Source of the DNA: CAYWNA01 sp964459305
GTDB taxonomy: Bacteria; Planctomycetota; Planctomycetia; Pirellulales; Pirellulaceae
DNA: 46,870 bases
Assembly (NCBI GenBank): GCA_964459305.1
Contig: CAYWNA010000090.1
Span: 1 to 46,870, forward strand
Direction: 5' to 3'
The notes beneath the pieces are model-generated. The model was not told where the DNA came from. It was given only the letters and a program-made list of their open reading frames with translations, and made no database searches. Shown piece after piece: positions 16,294-27,400 of this stretch; the first letter of the stretch is position 1, and every line of letters starts with the position of its first letter. The translations under genes and the position numbers were made by a program.

Positions 16294-16929
16294 ATGACCG
16301 GCACCGACGAGCGGGAAGAGGCACTCGTAGGCCGTCTTGAGGCTGGAGACGAACAGGCGCTGGCGGAGCTGTTTTCGCGTCATCGCGAACGGCTATGGCA
16401 GTTGGTCCACTTTCGTTTGGACAGACGTCTGGCAGGGCGTGTGGACGAGGATGACATACTTCAAGAGGCGTACCTGGATGCCGCTCGGCGCGTTCAGCAT
16501 TTCGAAGATCGGGGACCTTCGTCGATCTTCTTGTGGTTGCGAATGATCGTCGCCCAGACGATGGTCGATGTGCATCGCCGGCATGTGGGCGCGAAAATGC
16601 GAGACGCTGGTAGAGAAATGTCGATTCACGAAGCTCGCTACCCGCAGGCAACTTCGGTATCCATTGCCAGCGGGCTGCTGGGCCGGTTGACTTCGCCGAG
16701 CCGCGCGGCTGTACGGGCCGAAGTGGCGGAGCAATTGGAAACAGCCTTAGCGGATATGGACCCTATCGACCAAGAGGTGTTGGCGTTGCGGCACTTCGAA
16801 GAGTTGACCAACAGCGAGGTGGCCGAAGCGCTGGGGATCCAGCAGAAAGCCGCCAGTATCCGCTATGTGCGGGCGCTCAAACGACTGAAGCAGATCATGG
16901 CACAGCTTCCTGATTTCGCCACGGAATGA
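16294..16929 (+). CDS. ECF-type RNA polymerase sigma factor
   Basis: A 211-residue sigma factor, a paralogue of the gene at 15444. Region 2: ALAELFSRHRERLWQLVHFR and RVDEDDILQEAYLDAARRV; region 4: MDPIDQEVLALRHFEELTNS with the DNA-binding helix in EVAEALGIQQKAASIRYVRA. The two factors share the LRHFEELTN motif but differ in the linker, so they probably read different promoters. Start ATG 16294 has GGAG directly upstream. The kinase gene begins 19 bases after the stop codon, so sigma factor and kinase are very likely cotranscribed; planctomycete ECF factors are often paired with such kinases in place of a classical anti-sigma factor. Confidence 0.93.
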   Translation: MTGTDEREEALVGRLEAGDEQALAELFSRHRERLWQLVHFRLDRRLAGRVDEDDILQEAYLDAARRVQHFEDRGPSSIFLWLRMIVAQTMVDVHRRHVGAKMRDAGREMSIHEARYPQATSVSIASGLLGRLTSPSRAAVRAEVAEQLETALADMDPIDQEVLALRHFEELTNSEVAEALGIQQKAASIRYVRALKRLKQIMAQLPDFATE

Positions 16930-16948
16930 AGGCGCACGAGAACGACCC

Positions 16949-19870
16949 ATGAGCATCCGACCCGATAAACCGCGGCGCAGCTCAATCGAGGTGACGGAAT
17001 CTTGGGCCGGGGATGCAAGTCTTGCCGGCGACCGTGAACCGCTGGAAGTACTGGCCGACGAGTTCACCAAACGATGCCGCGATGGGGAGCACCCGTCGAT
17101 TGAGGAGTACGCCGAGCGCTGTCCCGAACTGGCCGACGAGATTCAGGAGTTGTTTCCCACCATCGCCGCGATGGAACAATTGAAGGTGGGCAAAGAACGG
17201 TCGGCGGGTGGGCAGGCTTCGCTGCGTGGCGTGCAACTTGAGCGTCTTGGCGATTTCCGCATCATCCGCGAGGTCGGCCGCGGCGGCATGGGCATCGTCT
17301 ACGAGGCCGAACAAGAATCGCTCGGCCGGCGCGTTGCCGTGAAAGTCCTGCCAAAACAGGCTTTGTTGGACGAGAAGCATCTCAAGCGATTTCAACGCGA
17401 GGCGCGAACCGCCGCCGGACTGCACCACACCAATATCGTCCCCGTGTTTGGCGTCGGCGATGATGACGGCTATCACTACTACGTCATGCAGCTTATCGAC
17501 GGAGCGGGGTTGGATCGATGCGGGAAATTGGGATTCGCCCCCGGCCACTTTGATGAGACAAGGGTTGCACTGGGCGATACGACTCCGGAACCAATCGGCC
17601 CACCAGTTTCCCCAGGCGATTCGCCGCCGTCGACCGAGGTTTCCGTCGCAGGACCGGAACCGCGACGTCCTAATCCCCGCATCATCGCTCGAATCGGCAT
17701 TCAGGCTGCCGACGCGCTTGACTACGCTCACCAGCACGGAGTGCTTCATCGTGACATCAAGCCGGCAAACTTGATCCTCGACTCTGATGGTATGGTTTGG
17801 GTAACCGACTTTGGGCTCGCCAAGGTCTTAGAGCAGGAAAACGTGACTCGAACCGGCGATGTGGTCGGCACGTTGCGGTACATGTCGCCGGAGCATTTGG
17901 CAGGCGTCCAGTTTGACGGCCGCAGCGATATTTACAGCCTGGGCATCACGCTCTACGAACTGTTGACCGGCCAACCGGCTTTCGGCGACCTGCCTCAAGG
18001 CCAAATGGTCAAGAAGATCGTCGCCGGCGATATCGCTCGTCCCCGTCAGCTCAACGAGGCGATCCCGCACGATTTGGAGACGATCGTCCTGAAGGCCATC
18101 GCCCGCGAATCGAAGGATCGGTATCAATCGGCCTGCGCCTTGGCGATAGACTTACGGCTGTTCCTCGATGACGTGCCACCTCTGGCACGCCGCACGACCG
18201 CCGTGGAGCATTTCTGGCGATGGTGCCGCCGCAACCGGTTGGTGGCAGGCTTGGCCGCGACAGCGATCGGTTTGCTGGTGCTGGTGGCCGTGACGACCAC
18301 TGTCGGCCTTGTGAGAACAAACGCGGCGCTTGCCGGGGAAAAAGCGGAGCGCGAAAGGGCCGTGAACGAGCGCAATAACGCCGACGCAGCGCGCAAAGAG
18401 GCCGAGACAGAACGAGAGATCGCTGTGGCCGAGCGCGAGAGGGCCGACGCGGAGCGCAAAAGGGCCGAGGAAGCGACGGAACTCGGCCTCCAGGTACTGG
18501 ACGGCATCTACGAGCGGTTCGCCCCACGATTCGATCCCTTGACCATGATGACCGGACCACGTTCCGATGCGGATGTGTCGTTGCGCCCGGTCCTTTCGCA
18601 GGACACGGCGGAAATGCTGGAGGAGATGCTGGTCTTCTATGATCGTCTGGCGGGCAACAGCAGTGATGACGGGCGTGTCCGCCGCAAGAGGGCACAGGCA
18701 AGCCGTCGAGTGGGCGATATTCGCAAACATCTCCGGCAGTTTGGCGAGGCTGTGGACGCGTACCAGCGCGCGATCAGCATTTACTCGGAACTTGACGATA
18801 CGGCCGGCAATTCGACACTGGCGCTGGAAAGAGGGCGAATTCAGAACGAGCTGGGCCGTGCGTACTCAATGACGGAGCAGCCGGAAAAGTGCAGACGATC
18901 ACACCTGGAGGCGGCGAAGACCCTAGAAACCGCTTCCGGTCTGCAGTCGATTCCGGACGCACGCTATGAACTGGCTCGCACTTACTACTTCCTAGCAGAA
19001 CCGCAACGCTGGGACACGATCACCCCACCGCACGCTGGACCGACCGGTCGTCCAGAAGGCCCGCCCAAGCCAGACGACGCGCCGCTGAAGCCTCACCACG
19101 CACCCAGGCCCCATCTGCGCCCTGCCCATCCGCCGAGCGATCACGCGCATCCAACGCACCCCGACATGGGCTTCGGGTCGCCTAAGCACTCCGACATGGG
19201 GCATGGGCCGCCGAAGCACTCCGACGTGGGACACAAACCGACGAAGCCACCGCGGCGGCGGCCAGATAGCAATAACGACACGAGCGTAAAGGACGTACGG
19301 CAGCGAGCACTCTATCTGTGCAAGGCCATCGATTTGTTGGCGGAGCCAGGTACAGATGCGCCCAGTAATTCGGAGCACGCCGTTTTTCTCGTTTTCGTGT
19401 ACCGCGCGTTGGGAACGCTGCACGGCGGGGCCAATCAGCTCGACGCGGCAGCGGAAAGCTACCGGAAGGCTGTGTCGATCCAATCGGCCCTCGCGGAACG
19501 CTTGCCAGAAGTCGCGTCGTACCAGGAAGTACTGGGTCGGCTGCAGCAGCAACTGGCCATGGTGTTGTTCCGAGCGGGCGAACTGGACCAGGCGCGACAG
19601 CTACTTGAGAGCTCGGTGGAAGTCCTCAGCACACTGTTGCAGACAGATTCCAGCATGGTGTCCGTCAATCGTCCGCTCGCCGTAGCCTACCATTGTCTGG
19701 CCGACGTCTATCTGAAACTGGGAGAGGACGAGTTGGCCGACGAGTCCAGGGGCAAAGCTGATCAAAGCCGTCGATTGATGCCTCACGGTCCCCCTGACCC
19801 ACTCGATGGCCGGCCGAAGGAATTCGGCCCCGGCAAGTATCGTCCGAAACCCGCGACCCCAGACTTCTAA
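16949..19870 (+). CDS. transmembrane Ser/Thr protein kinase with TPR sensor domain
   Basis: A 973-residue PknB-type kinase. An N-terminal acidic segment carries the planctomycete motif HPSIEEYAERCPELADEI (49-66). Kinase domain about 103-400: glycine loop GRGGMGIVYEA (110-120), VAVKVL with Lys132, LHRDIKPANLIL (catalytic Asp), DFG, and SPEH in the activation segment. There is a 60-residue Pro-rich insertion between MQLIDGAG and the helix before HRD. One membrane helix at about 432-455 (GLAATAIGLLVLVAVTTTVGLV) is followed by a charged coiled coil (KAERERAVNERNNADAARK...) and TPR-like repeats (about 555-690 and 800-950). A Pro/His-rich linker (692-780) contains three 10-residue repeats. Kinase inside, TPR sensor outside. 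It follows the ECF gene by 19 bases and probably controls it. Confidence 0.92.
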   Translation: MSIRPDKPRRSSIEVTESWAGDASLAGDREPLEVLADEFTKRCRDGEHPSIEEYAERCPELADEIQELFPTIAAMEQLKVGKERSAGGQASLRGVQLERLGDFRIIREVGRGGMGIVYEAEQESLGRRVAVKVLPKQALLDEKHLKRFQREARTAAGLHHTNIVPVFGVGDDDGYHYYVMQLIDGAGLDRCGKLGFAPGHFDETRVALGDTTPEPIGPPVSPGDSPPSTEVSVAGPEPRRPNPRIIARIGIQAADALDYAHQHGVLHRDIKPANLILDSDGMVWVTDFGLAKVLEQENVTRTGDVVGTLRYMSPEHLAGVQFDGRSDIYSLGITLYELLTGQPAFGDLPQGQMVKKIVAGDIARPRQLNEAIPHDLETIVLKAIARESKDRYQSACALAIDLRLFLDDVPPLARRTTAVEHFWRWCRRNRLVAGLAATAIGLLVLVAVTTTVGLVRTNAALAGEKAERERAVNERNNADAARKEAETEREIAVAERERADAERKRAEEATELGLQVLDGIYERFAPRFDPLTMMTGPRSDADVSLRPVLSQDTAEMLEEMLVFYDRLAGNSSDDGRVRRKRAQASRRVGDIRKHLRQFGEAVDAYQRAISIYSELDDTAGNSTLALERGRIQNELGRAYSMTEQPEKCRRSHLEAAKTLETASGLQSIPDARYELARTYYFLAEPQRWDTITPPHAGPTGRPEGPPKPDDAPLKPHHAPRPHLRPAHPPSDHAHPTHPDMGFGSPKHSDMGHGPPKHSDVGHKPTKPPRRRPDSNNDTSVKDVRQRALYLCKAIDLLAEPGTDAPSNSEHAVFLVFVYRALGTLHGGANQLDAAAESYRKAVSIQSALAERLPEVASYQEVLGRLQQQLAMVLFRAGELDQARQLLESSVEVLSTLLQTDSSMVSVNRPLAVAYHCLADVYLKLGEDELADESRGKADQSRRLMPHGPPDPLDGRPKEFGPGKYRPKPATPDF
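19157..19246 (+). repeat. three 30-bp tandem repeats coding for His-rich decapeptides
   Basis: Units at 19157-19186, 19187-19216 and 19217-19246 encode HPDMGFGSPK, HSDMGHGPPK and HSDVGHKPTK inside the extracytoplasmic part of the kinase. The reading frame is kept. The His content suggests metal binding, but that is inference. Confidence 0.85.
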
Positions 19871-19911
19871 CGGCCTCCGTCAGTGGTGTGTCTGGCGAGC
19901 TATATTCGCAA

Positions 19912-19972
19912 GTAGCTGAATTCGCAAGAATTCAGATTGCGGACGATTCTGAATTCCTGCAATTTCAGCTAC
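19912..19972. repeat. REP-like inverted pair, family 1, copy A
   Basis: Two 24-base arms (19912-19935 and 19949-19972) face each other and each starts with GTAG at its foot. The left arm alone folds perfectly: stem strands CTGAATTC and GAATTCAG around loop GCAA. The right arm is more degenerate (CTGAAATT, GCAG, GAATTCAG). A TCTGGCGAGCT fragment at 19891 resembles a decayed extra arm. It sits between the kinase and the C39-like gene. Confidence 0.75.
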
Positions 19973-20107
19973 CATGGCGCCCGCCACAGAATCTGGCCTC
20001 ACACATCGTGGCGCGACATTGGACCTTCTGGAAACCGCACCGCGAAATGGAAAGGGCTGACCAGCGGGGGACGTCTTTCTTGTGCGTGTGGCAGTTCGGA
20101 GACCATC

Positions 20108-20953
20108 GTGGGCGATCTATACTTCGGTTTGGCGATCTTGTTGCTGGCTGGTGTCGTCGCATTCCTGATTGCCGCGCGACTCCCGCGTGTTTCATCAAAA
20201 CGGCGAGGGACGACCTTGATGCTTGGGGCCGGAGCAGCCACCGTTCTGTACGGGTGGCTTCTGCGGGACAGCATTCTGCTGGTTCGTTGCTTGCCTTTCT
20301 CGAACTTGATCGTCGTCGGCAATTGGTACCCCATCGCCGCCAGTGTGCTGGCCGGACTGGCATGGCGTCATACGCCCGGCGGCCGAGTGCGGCGCGCATG
20401 GTCTGTCGTTGGGCTGGCCGTGGTAGGCATCTATGCCGCCGTGCAGCCGCTGCTCGGCAGGGCGCCGGCGTGTGGCAATCGGTGGGACCAGCAGGGCATC
20501 TGTCGCCAGACCACGCCTTACACGTGCACAGCCGCCTGCGCGGCCACGGTATTAAAGACGCACGGCATCCCGGCCACGGAACAGGAACTGGCTGAACTCT
20601 GCCTAACTCGCCGAGGGACGACCTGGCAGGGCCTCTATCGCGGCCTGAAGCGCAAGACCGTGAACACGCCGTACGAAGTCGAGGTATTCTCCTGCTCGGC
20701 GGACGAGTTGCGGCTCCTCACGCCGGATTGTATGGTCCTGACCGTAGGGCTGCCGCATGGGGCCGACGTCGATCCGATCTACGAACAGCAGTACAGTTGG
20801 AAACGGGGCACGCTGCACACGGTCCTGCTGTTCGATTTCGCAGCCAATGATCGTGTCGACATGGCAGACCCAGACGTTGGCCGGGAACAATGGACGGTGG
20901 AAGACCTGCGCGTGTTGTTTCGTGAACGCGGATTTCGCCTACGTAAGCGGTGA
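20108..20953 (+). CDS. membrane protein with C39-like cysteine peptidase domain
   Basis: A 281-residue protein. The N-terminal 115 residues hold four hydrophobic segments (about 4-22, 36-52, 66-84 and 99-115). The C-terminal domain resembles peptidase C39-like proteins: Gln134 of the oxyanion hole and Cys140 in RQTTPYTCTAACAATVL, His237 in GTLHTVLLFDF, and Asp254 in DMADPD, in the expected order and spacing. The usual CG after the active site is CT here. There is no ABC transporter domain, unlike bacteriocin-processing C39 peptidases. The GTG at 20108 has GGAG six bases upstream and places the first membrane helix at the N-terminus; upstream in-frame codons run into the repeat element. It follows the kinase in the same direction after 237 bases. 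Substrate unknown. Confidence 0.82.
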   Translation: MGDLYFGLAILLLAGVVAFLIAARLPRVSSKRRGTTLMLGAGAATVLYGWLLRDSILLVRCLPFSNLIVVGNWYPIAASVLAGLAWRHTPGGRVRRAWSVVGLAVVGIYAAVQPLLGRAPACGNRWDQQGICRQTTPYTCTAACAATVLKTHGIPATEQELAELCLTRRGTTWQGLYRGLKRKTVNTPYEVEVFSCSADELRLLTPDCMVLTVGLPHGADVDPIYEQQYSWKRGTLHTVLLFDFAANDRVDMADPDVGREQWTVEDLRVLFRERGFRLRKR

Positions 20954-21447
20954 ACGTCAGCTCGCATGCATTGTTGGAGGGCATGCGGTCACGTCTACAC
21001 ATTTGATAGAAACCCGAAGCGTTAGCGAGGGAATGTGTTACGCTATCGCTCACGTTCTGGGTCACGCGTCGGTCCCGCATTCTCCGACGCAGGCTACCTA
21101 CAAGAAAATGTGAGACAGAAGAATTGGGCGGTCCCATTTTCCTGTCCTACATGTTCCTGTACAGACTCTTTGGTTGCGGCCCTGCTATTCTGCGCTCCTC
21201 CGCATTGCAGCTCCATCCTGTCAATTGGGAGTCGCGAGTTCGCTCACCGTGCATCCCCCTCGCAGTCATCTTATTTGACCACTGCCAATCAATTACGTTG
21301 CGGGGGACAGAATTCTTGAGTACAATAACATCCAAAGATACAGAGATTGCTTCCACTCTGATACAAAGCCGAGGGGCCATCCCAAACGCGATCACTTGAA
21401 ATAGGGCATTTCTCTTTCTAGCTCTTGCCAAGAAGGATCATCCAGAC
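20954..21447. other. intergenic stretch upstream of the propeller gene
   Basis: About 490 bases with no supported coding frame. It contains the imperfect palindrome at 21012-21062 and must contain the promoter for the 2550-residue protein gene. Confidence 0.55.
21012..21062. repeat. imperfect palindrome (ACCCGAAGCG family)
   Basis: Arms ACCCGAAGCGTTAGCGA (21012-21028) and TCGCTCACGTTCTGGGT (21046-21062) pair at 14 of 17 positions across a 17-base spacer. Probably a decayed dispersed repeat; a role as terminator of the C39-like gene 59 bases upstream is possible. Confidence 0.55.
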
Positions 21448-24400
21448 GTGGTGCGAAGGAATCCCACTAGGTCGCGTCGCCTGCTGATCGAACCACTCGA
21501 ACCTCGGTGGTTGCTGAGCACGCTTGCGCCAACGCCGGACGACGACATGGACCTCGGCTCAGAGGGCGAGGGGCCGGCCGGTGTCGCGGCGGCCGTGCCG
21601 ATCTTCGCAGTAGAGGACAAACTGTTTGCTCAAGGTTTCGACACCGTAGAAGCAGAGGCCGGTCGCGCTGTCGCAGCCGATGGTGACTATATCGTGGTGG
21701 GCGCGCCGCATGCTTTTCGCGATGACCAGAGAACGGGAGTCGCCTACGTGTATCTGCGGAACGCCGAAGGGACCCCGGCTGACGTCAGCGACGACACATG
21801 GGAGCTGACGGCCGCCCTTGCGGCTTCAGACGGCGAGAGTGGTGACGAGTTCGGCCGTTCCGTGGCGATCAGCGGCGATACGATCGTCGTCGGGGCGTAT
21901 GCCGACGACCATGCGGGCCGATACTCTGGGGCAGCGTACGTTTTCACTGGAAGTGGCGAAACCTGGACCGAACGTGGCAAGCTCACCGCTGGTGACGCCG
22001 AGCCGGGTGGGCACTTCGGCATTTCCGTGTCGATTGATGGCGACACGATCGTCGTGGGAGCGTTCGGTGATAACGGCGGATGGGACATGGGGTCCACCTA
22101 CGTATCGGGCTCAGGCGCAGCGTACGTTTTCACTCGCACGGGGAACACTTGGAACCATCAGCAGAAGCTCACGGCCGAGGACGCCGCCACGCATGACCGT
22201 TTTGGAATTTCGGTGGCGATTGACGGGGACACGATCGTCGCGGGAGCCTACAACGACGACGGCGGCGGCAGGAACTCAGGTTCCGCCTACGTCTTCACGC
22301 GCATCGGGAACACGTGGAATCAACAACAGAAGCTCACGGCCCAGGACGGCGCTGAGAATGACAATTTCGGAAATTCTGTGTCGATTGATGGAGACGCGAT
22401 CGTCGTGGGGGCGGACCGGGACGACGATGGCGGCCCAAGTTCGGGGTCCGCGTACGTCTTCACACGCGTCGGGAACGCCTGGAGCCAACTGCAGAAGCTC
22501 ACGGCCGACGACGGAACTCAGGCGGATCGCTTTGGCATTTCCGTGACGATCGACGGAGACTCGATTGCTGTCGGGGCATCCGGGGTCGAGGAGTCTACGG
22601 GCTCTGCCTATGTGTTCACCCTGGAAGGGAGCAGTTGGATTCAACAACAGAAGCTGACGGCCTCCGATGCGGCGAGCCACGACGAATTCGGCGGTTCGGT
22701 GTCGATCGCTGGAGGCACGATCGTCGTCGGAGCGTATCGGAACGACAATAGCGGCAATGGATCGGGGACAGCTTACGCGTATGGTCGGAACGATGGCACA
22801 TGGGCACAATCGGCAACCGATTTTGCCGTTAGTCCGACATTTGGGAATTATGGTACGCCCGATGGTCGTACTGGAGAATCCGTCGCGGTCGACGGTGACT
22901 ATCTTGTCGTCGGGGCACCGTGGCGTGACAGCCTAGGTCGTGACGTTGGTAGTCATGGCGAAGCGACCGTCTTTTTCCGGGATCGGAACGGGACTCCAGA
23001 GGATTTCAGCGACGACAAGTGGCAATACGAGGTCACCCTCACAGCCTTTGACGCGGCGGACGGTGATGAATTCGGCAACTCCGTAGCGATCCATGGGGAT
23101 ACGATCGTGGTGGGTGCACACCGCGACAACGACGAAGCGGGGGCTGCATACGTTTTCACGCGCACTGGCAACACATGGAGCCAACAGCAAAAGCTGACGG
23201 CCGACGATGGCGCTGTGTACGATTACTTTGGCCATTCCGTCGCAATCGAAGGTGACACGATCGTTGTTGGGGCATACATGGACGACGATGGCGGCACGAG
23301 TTCGGGGGCCGCGTACGTCTTCACACGCATTGGCAACGGATGGAGCCAACAGCAGAAGCTCACAGTCGATGACGGCGCAGCATACGACTACTTCGGCGCG
23401 TCCGTGACGATCGGCGGAGGTACGATCGCGGTTGGGGCGTTTGGCGATGACAATGGCGTCACGTACCCGGGGGCCGCATACGTTTTCGGTCGCATCGGGA
23501 ACACGTGGAGCCAACAACAGAAGCTCACGGCCAGCGACGGCGCGGAATTTGACTACTTCGGCTATTCCGTGTCCATCAGTGGAGACACGATCGTCGTCGG
23601 GGCGTGCGGGGATGACAACTACACGGGTTCCGCCTATGTGTTCACGCAGAGCGCGAGTGGCTGGGCCCAACAACAGAAGCTCACGGCTGGCGACGGCGCT
23701 GAGGAGGATAACTTTGGTTTTTCCGTGTCAACCAGCGGTGGCACAATCGTGCTTGGTGCGCTCGGTGACGACGACCGCGGCGACTTGTCAGGTTCCGCGT
23801 ACGTTTTCGCGCGCGACGGGAACACGTGGAGCCAACAACAGAAGGTCGTGGCCGACAACGGAGCTGAGTATGACCGCTTTGGCTATTCCGTTTCAAACAG
23901 CGGCGATACGATCGCGGTTGGATCGCCCCACGATGACGCGCGTGGCAGAGACTCGGGAGCCGTGTACGTCTTCGGCCCGGCACTAGATTACGGTGATTTA
24001 CCCGATAAGGCATTGGACACGGGCGTCGGCGACTACAACACCTTGTTGAGCGACAACGGTCCACGGCACGTGATCGTGCCCGGCCTGAGAATGGGGGCCC
24101 GTATCGATGATGAGCGCGATGCGCAGCAGTCCGCGTTGGCCGATGGTGATGACCTTCCCGGCGGCGAGGAAGATGATGAAGACGGGCTGAGCACGCCGAC
24201 GGGATATCTGTCGTTGAGAGCGGGAAACGCACCGGCTGTGCCCGTGACGGTGACGAACACGACGGGCAGCGCGGCCATGTTGTACGGCTGGATCGACTAC
24301 GACGGCGACGGCGTTTTCGACAACCATAGCGAGAAGGCCTCCGTTGCCGTGCCCGACGGCACAACGGATGTGGAAGTTGTACTGTCTTTCGCTACCGCCC

Positions 24401-27400
24401 CGTGGGCTTCGGCGGCAAACACTTACGCCCGTTTTCGGCTTAGCACCGATCCAGCCGCAGCGGAGCCCACGGGTCCTGCCCAAGACGGCGAAGTCGAGGA
24501 CTACGCGGTAAGCATCGTTTCTCGGCCCGTGCCGATCTTGGCCATGCAACAGAGACTTTACTCCGAACGCACCTACCCCACGGGCGATGATGCTGGGTCT
24601 TCCGTGGCGACCTATGGCGACTACCTCGTCGTCGGCGCACCCAATGCCGAAGACGATGGAATTGCGCAGGTGTACCGGAGGCACCACCAGGGGACGCCGG
24701 GCGAACCAAACGACGATACCTGGGAATTCCAGGCCGTGCTCAGGCCCTCGGGGATGGGGTTGCATTGGGGTAATTTCGGCAAATCAGTGGCGGTCAGCGA
24801 CGATACCATCGTGGTCGGCTCGCCATTGGAAAACCAGTATCATGGTGTGGCATACGTCTTTGCGCGAAGCGCGGAGCTCTGGATTGAGCAACAGAAACTC
24901 GTCCCTGACTTTAGCGAGTACGACGAGAACGACTTTGGCCACGAGGTTTCCATCAACGGGAACACCATCGTCGTTGGCGCGCCAGGCGAAGGCGGCGACG
25001 CCGGTGCCGCCTATGTTTTCACACGTAGTGGCAGCGGATGGAGCAAACGGCAGAAGCTGACTGCCGCAGATGGCGACGGTGGAGACCGTTTCGGTGCGTC
25101 CGTTTCGTTCGACGGTGACACAATTGTTGTAGGGGCGCCCAGGGATGACGACGGCGGCTACCTATCGGGTTCCGCTTACGTCTTCACGCGAAGCGGGAAC
25201 CAGTGGGTCCAGCAACAGAAGATAACCACAACGGACGCGGTGAGCGATGACGGATTTGGAGGGGCCGTGTCTGTCAGCGGCAACTACCTCATCGTCGGTG
25301 CTGCCGGGGTCGGCACCTATCCCTTTCCTGCGGGATCAGCTTACATCTTCACTCGCAATGGTTCCGTTTGGATTCAAGACGAGAAGCTGGTTGGCGAAAC
25401 CGGAACAATCCACACCCGCTTCGGCCATGATGTGTCTGTGTATGGTGACACCGTCCTGGTTGGTGCTTATGGAGAATTCTCTGGGGCTTCGGCCATGGTC
25501 CATGTCTTTGCGCGCAGCAGTTCGGACTGGACTCGACAGCAGATCCTGACCGAAGATACCGACGAATTGCCATCGTCCTTCGGTCGTTCGTTGGCCATCT
25601 GGGACCACACGGTGGTCGTCGGTGCGCCATCGGTCGTGGGGCCAGGTCCAGGTTCCGCGTATGTGTTCGGTCCTGCTATTGACCACGGCGACGCACCGGA
25701 CGCCATAGCCGGGACAATCTCCGGTGATTACCAGACGACCATCAACGATGATGGCCCATCTCATGCCATTGTGCCCGGGCTGTATATGGGAACTGTGGTA
25801 GATCACGAGTTGACAGCAGCTCCGTCTGCTGCGGCGGACGGAGACGATACGTCGGGCGATGTACCCGATGATGAAGACGGGCTCGTGGCGCCGAATGGCG
25901 AGTTGAGCCTGACCGCGGGTAATGAAGCGGTCGTTCGCATTTCCGTCTCCAACACCACTGGCCGGCAGGCCGTGCTGTACGGATGGATCGATCTCAATGG
26001 CGATGGCGTCTTCGACAATGCCGGGGAACGGGCTTCGGTCATCGTCCCCGATGGTACCGCCGACGGTGAGGTCACGTTGACCTTTGGCGCCGTGCCGTGG
26101 AATTCGCCAGCGGACACGTTCGCCCGTTTCCGGCTTAGCACGGACCCCGCGGCTGCATTTCCCACGGGGCTGGCCTCGGATGGTGAAGTCGAAGATTATC
26201 CGGTACACGTTGTATTCACACCGTTCCCGATCGTCGAGGCAAGAAACAAACTCTACGCTCACGGGTTTGACACGCAAGGCGACGAATTCGGCACGTCCGT
26301 AGCCGCCGACGGTGACTACGTCGTGGTCGGCGCGCCAAACGCTTCCTCCGACGGTGGGATCGCTGGTGGCGTTGCCTATGTCTACATGCGGGATGACGAA
26401 GGGACCGCGCAAGATGTTGGTGACGATACCTGGGAACGGATCGCCACCCTTGCACCGACCGATGCACAGGTCGGCAAGAGCTTCGGCGAATCCGTGGGGA
26501 TCAGCGGTGATACCATCGTCGTCGGGGCGCACTACGATTACCGCGCTGGCTACCCATCATCAGGGGCGGCCTATGTCTTCACACGGAACGGGAGCACCTG
26601 GAGTCAGCAGAAGAAGCTCACCGCCGCCGACGCTGCAGGCGGGGACTACTTCGGCGGTTCCGTAGCGATCAGCGGAGGCACGGTCGTCGTCGGGGCGGCG
26701 GGGAGAGAATACGACGACGACAGGGCCGGTTCGGCGTACGTATTTTCCCGAAACGGGAGCGAATGGAGCCAACAGCAGAAACTCTTCGCCAGCGACGGTG
26801 AAGGCGGTGACACCTTCGGCCAAAGTGTGGCGATCGATGGAGACACCATCATCGTCGGGGCTGCTAATCATAACCAAACCGCGGGAGCAGCATACATTTT
26901 CGGTCGCGGCGGGAGCGGTTGGAGCCAACAGCAAAAACTCATCGCTGCCAATGCCGCAAGGTTTGGCCGGTTCGGCGGTTCCGTGGCGATCAGTGGAGAT
27001 GCGATTGTCGTCAGCGCATGGCACGCCGCCTACATTTTTTCACGAAGGGAAACCACTTGGAACCAGCAGCAGAAACTCTCTTCTGACCATGCCGATATCT
27101 ACTTCGGCGCACCAGTGTCGATCGGCGGCGATACCGTTGCGGTAGGCGCATCCCGTTACGGCTCGGTGTACGTCTTCACAAAGACCGCCGGTGGCTGGTC
27201 CGAACAGCACGAAACCATCGGTGGTGTTGGATCCGTGGCAATCAGCGGCGACACGATTGTCCTAGGGGCCGCCTGGGACGACGATGGCGGCACCCACTCG
27301 GGCGTGGCGTATGTGTACGGCCGAGAGGGCGGCAGGTGGACCGAATCGCCCACGAGGCTCAGTGTTGCTCCCACGTGGGGAGAATTTGGCGCACCAAACG

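Noticed and set aside
25336..26532. 398-codon open frame antisense to the propeller giant, with several other 200-350 codon antisense frames across 22-29 kb
   Set aside because: They lie opposite a clearly coding, strongly repetitive, GC-rich frame, have no ribosome binding sites, and encode no recognisable protein; they are by-products of codon bias in the repeats.
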